Shown here: piece after piece, positions 4,994 to 6,532 of the stretch | How the letters are laid out: each line of letters opens with the position of its first letter | Position numbering within the stretch: the stretch's first letter is position 1 | Source of the DNA: Promethearchaeota archaeon | GTDB taxonomy: Archaea > Asgardarchaeota > Lokiarchaeia > Sigynarchaeales > SOKP01 | NCBI GenBank assembly: GCA_019057775.1 | Contig: JAHLWT010000239.1 | Span: 1-6,532, forward strand | DNA: 6,532 bases | Reading direction: 5' to 3' | Made by a program: the position numbers and the translations under genes | Notes under the pieces: generated by a model | Told to the model about the DNA's origin: nothing | Database searches by the model: none | Seen by the model: the letters and a program-made list of their open reading frames with translations, nothing else

Positions 4994-6532
4994 CTATTTT
5001 GAAATCATTTCATTTAGTATTATTTCCACTAATGAAATGGTTGTCACATCATTAAAAGATATTTCCTCATTTTCGTTTGTTCCAGGTTGAATAGATAGAG
5101 TAATTATTTTTTTATCACATCCATCATAATTTTCATATTCCTGTATGTCTTTAATCAGACTTCCAGGAATTTTATTGATGTTTTTTGTATGAAGCATGAT
5201 AATACGATCACACTTTTCTTTTTCGCTTGTAATATTTTGTATTTCAGCAGTTTCATCAATTGATTTAAAAAATCTGGTATGGTTTACTTCAAGTGGATAT
5301 GCCAGATCAAGTAATTCTTTAATGAGGATGTTTCCTATGCCACTATTATTTTGAAGTATATCATTGAAAGCATAAAGTGAAATCTTTTTACCATATCTGT
5401 TGGTTATATGAATTTTGCTAATGGTATTCGGTAAGAAACCGGATTCATAGGTGGGTTTTAAAACTTCATATCTTTTTTTATCATAAAACGCGCAATAAAG
5501 CAGGTCATCCATTTCATTATTTGAAATTGGACTTACACCATAATAGAATATTTTATTTTCACGATACAGGTTTTCAATTTCTAAATTTGGTCCATTGAAT
5601 ACAATAATTTTCGTATCAGGAAATTTTTGATTTATTCTTTTAGCATATTCAGGACCATAATTCAATAATTTAATGGCATCTATCACAACAACCTTAATTT
5701 CTTTTTCAGCTAAAATTTTTATTACTTCATCTATCGAACTTATGATTTTAGTAATATATCCTTTGTGTATAAACTGATTGAAATAATAATTTTCTTCGCT
5801 AATGTTTTCAGTTAGCATTAAAACTTTTCGTGTTTCGCTATTTTTTAAATCTTCTTCTAAATTTTCTGGTTCTACTATGGCCATCCAATTTTTTCTATTT
5901 ATGTTTTTTTCAAGTCTATATGGATATTTTTTTAAATTGGTGTTTATTTTAGTTATTTTTCCGCAAATGGGAGATGGAATAATTTCTTTGGTTTTATTGC
6001 TTAAAATTACTTCAGCAAGAGGTAGCCCCCTATAAATTATACTTCCAATATCAGGAAGTGTGATAGATTCTATAGTGTTATTTAATAAATTTGGCAAATG
6101 TCCTCCAACTCGGATTAAACCTTTTGGCCCTCTATGAAACCACGAAAACAAATAAAAATGATAATGAGTCTCAGTGACTTCATCTTTTTGAATACCTGTT
6201 TCTTGTCTTTGAGTTTCAGTATTTATGTCAGTAACCTTTTGGATGGATTCTAAAATTTCCGCAGGTTCAAATGGTTTTATAATGTAATCTGAAATCCCTA
6301 ATGTCATTGACATTCGCTTACTTTCTTCAGATGGGTACCCTGTAATGATCACTACCGGAACATTTGGTTTTTTTTCCCGGATACCATTTAATATTTGCAT
6401 ACCGTCTGTTTCACCTAATTTAAGGTCCAGTATTATGGCATCGTAATTATTCATTAAGGCCTGACGAAATCCATTCGTTGCGTTAACATTAGTGTCTACT
6501 TTGTATCCGGCCAGTGAAAATATCCTGTTGCA
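4994..6532 (-). CDS. Receiver - GcvH-like lipoyl carrier - degenerate receiver - hydrogenase-protease-like fusion protein (5' partial)
   Basis: The reading frame is open to the window edge, so the start is missing; 512 residues are visible. The Met at 6454 is not the start, because in-frame sequence above it reads as a receiver N-terminus (SLAGYKVDTNVNATNGFRQA). Residues 1-100 form a REC domain with phospho-acceptor D36 (AIILDL), T64 (VVIIT) and K86 (IIKPF); the N-terminal acidic pair lies outside the window. Residues about 120-232 resemble glycine-cleavage H protein, and K180 in LSNKTKEIIPSPICG aligns with the lipoylated lysine of ESVKAVSDLYSPVSG. Residues about 235-351 look like a second receiver: VVVID keeps an Asp (D285), but the acidic pair and the conserved Lys are lost. 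Residues about 382-510 resemble HycI/HyaD hydrogenase maturation proteases (FNDILQNNSGIG, CDRIIMLHTKNINKIPGSL), with the likely metal ligands replaced. There is no DNA-binding domain. I infer a cytoplasmic redox or signalling protein that works with the HdrC-like gene 7 bases downstream. REC and GcvH calls are firm; the last two domains are tentative. Confidence 0.85.
   Translation of the reverse strand, partial: CNRIFSLAGYKVDTNVNATNGFRQALMNNYDAIILDLKLGETDGMQILNGIREKKPNVPVVIITGYPSEESKRMSMTLGISDYIIKPFEPAEILESIQKVTDINTETQRQETGIQKDEVTETHYHFYLFSWFHRGPKGLIRVGGHLPNLLNNTIESITLPDIGSIIYRGLPLAEVILSNKTKEIIPSPICGKITKINTNLKKYPYRLEKNINRKNWMAIVEPENLEEDLKNSETRKVLMLTENISEENYYFNQFIHKGYITKIISSIDEVIKILAEKEIKVVVIDAIKLLNYGPEYAKRINQKFPDTKIIVFNGPNLEIENLYRENKIFYYGVSPISNNEMDDLLYCAFYDKKRYEVLKPTYESGFLPNTISKIHITNRYGKKISLYAFNDILQNNSGIGNILIKELLDLAYPLEVNHTRFFKSIDETAEIQNITSEKEKCDRIIMLHTKNINKIPGSLIKDIQEYENYDGCDKKIITLSIQPGTNENEEISFNDVTTISLVEIILNEMISK

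Noticed and set aside
6452..6454. ATG at 6454 as the start of the receiver-GcvH fusion
   Set aside because: It would remove the first half of the receiver domain; the frame above it is open to the window edge and reads as receiver sequence.
1..6532. TAA read as a sense codon (genetic code change), prompted by in-frame TAA in both disrupted genes
   Set aside because: The porin, the kinase and the response regulator all end at natural family lengths with TAA, so TAA works as a stop here.
1..6532. CRISPR arrays, tRNA/rRNA genes, insertion sequences
   Set aside because: No spaced direct repeats, RNA gene sequences, transposase motifs or terminal inverted repeats were seen on reading either strand.

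Overview
The window looks like a stretch of a low-GC Bacteroidota chromosome, probably an anaerobic Bacteroidales/Marinilabiliales-type organism. The reasons are AT-rich genes without clear Shine-Dalgarno sequences, promoter boxes matching the Bacteroidota TAnnTTTG / TTTG pattern, lipoprotein signal peptides and an 'alginate export'-type outer-membrane barrel. Taxonomy is inference from these traits, not a database match. All genes lie on the minus strand, so the biological reading order is from base 6532 down to base 1.

In that order: (1) 6532-4994, a 5'-truncated multidomain protein: a phospho-receiver domain, a GcvH-like (lipoyl-carrier) domain, a degenerate second receiver and a C-terminal domain resembling a hydrogenase maturation protease. 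(2) 4986-4467, a broken HdrC-like protein with two 4Fe-4S cysteine motifs, spread over three frames plus an in-frame stop. (3) 4470-3397, an intact PstS-like oxyanion-binding lipoprotein whose start overlaps the end of the hdrC remnant as ATGA. (4) 3327-2395 and (5) 2393-1752, a NarL/LuxR-type two-component pair: a membrane histidine kinase and a DNA-binding response regulator, one base apart. (6) 1626-358, an alginate-export-family beta-barrel, preceded by a palindrome cluster and a good -7 box. (7) 321-1, a second PstS-like lipoprotein with an in-frame TAA after 98 codons; the same frame stays open and family-like to the window edge.

The working picture (inference) is an oxyanion-responsive module. 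An outer-membrane channel and two periplasmic binding lipoproteins sit around a two-component system, beside a signalling protein carrying a potential lipoate arm and an Hdr-type electron carrier. No pstCAB transporter genes are visible. The NarL-type regulator probably controls the porin-pstS2 unit, because an 11-bp inverted repeat and an overlapping 12-bp palindrome lie about 40-75 bases upstream of the predicted porin transcription start, whose -33 box is poor. Two genes (hdrC-like and pstS2) are disrupted. The module may therefore be decaying in this strain, or the assembly may carry errors; the read data would decide.
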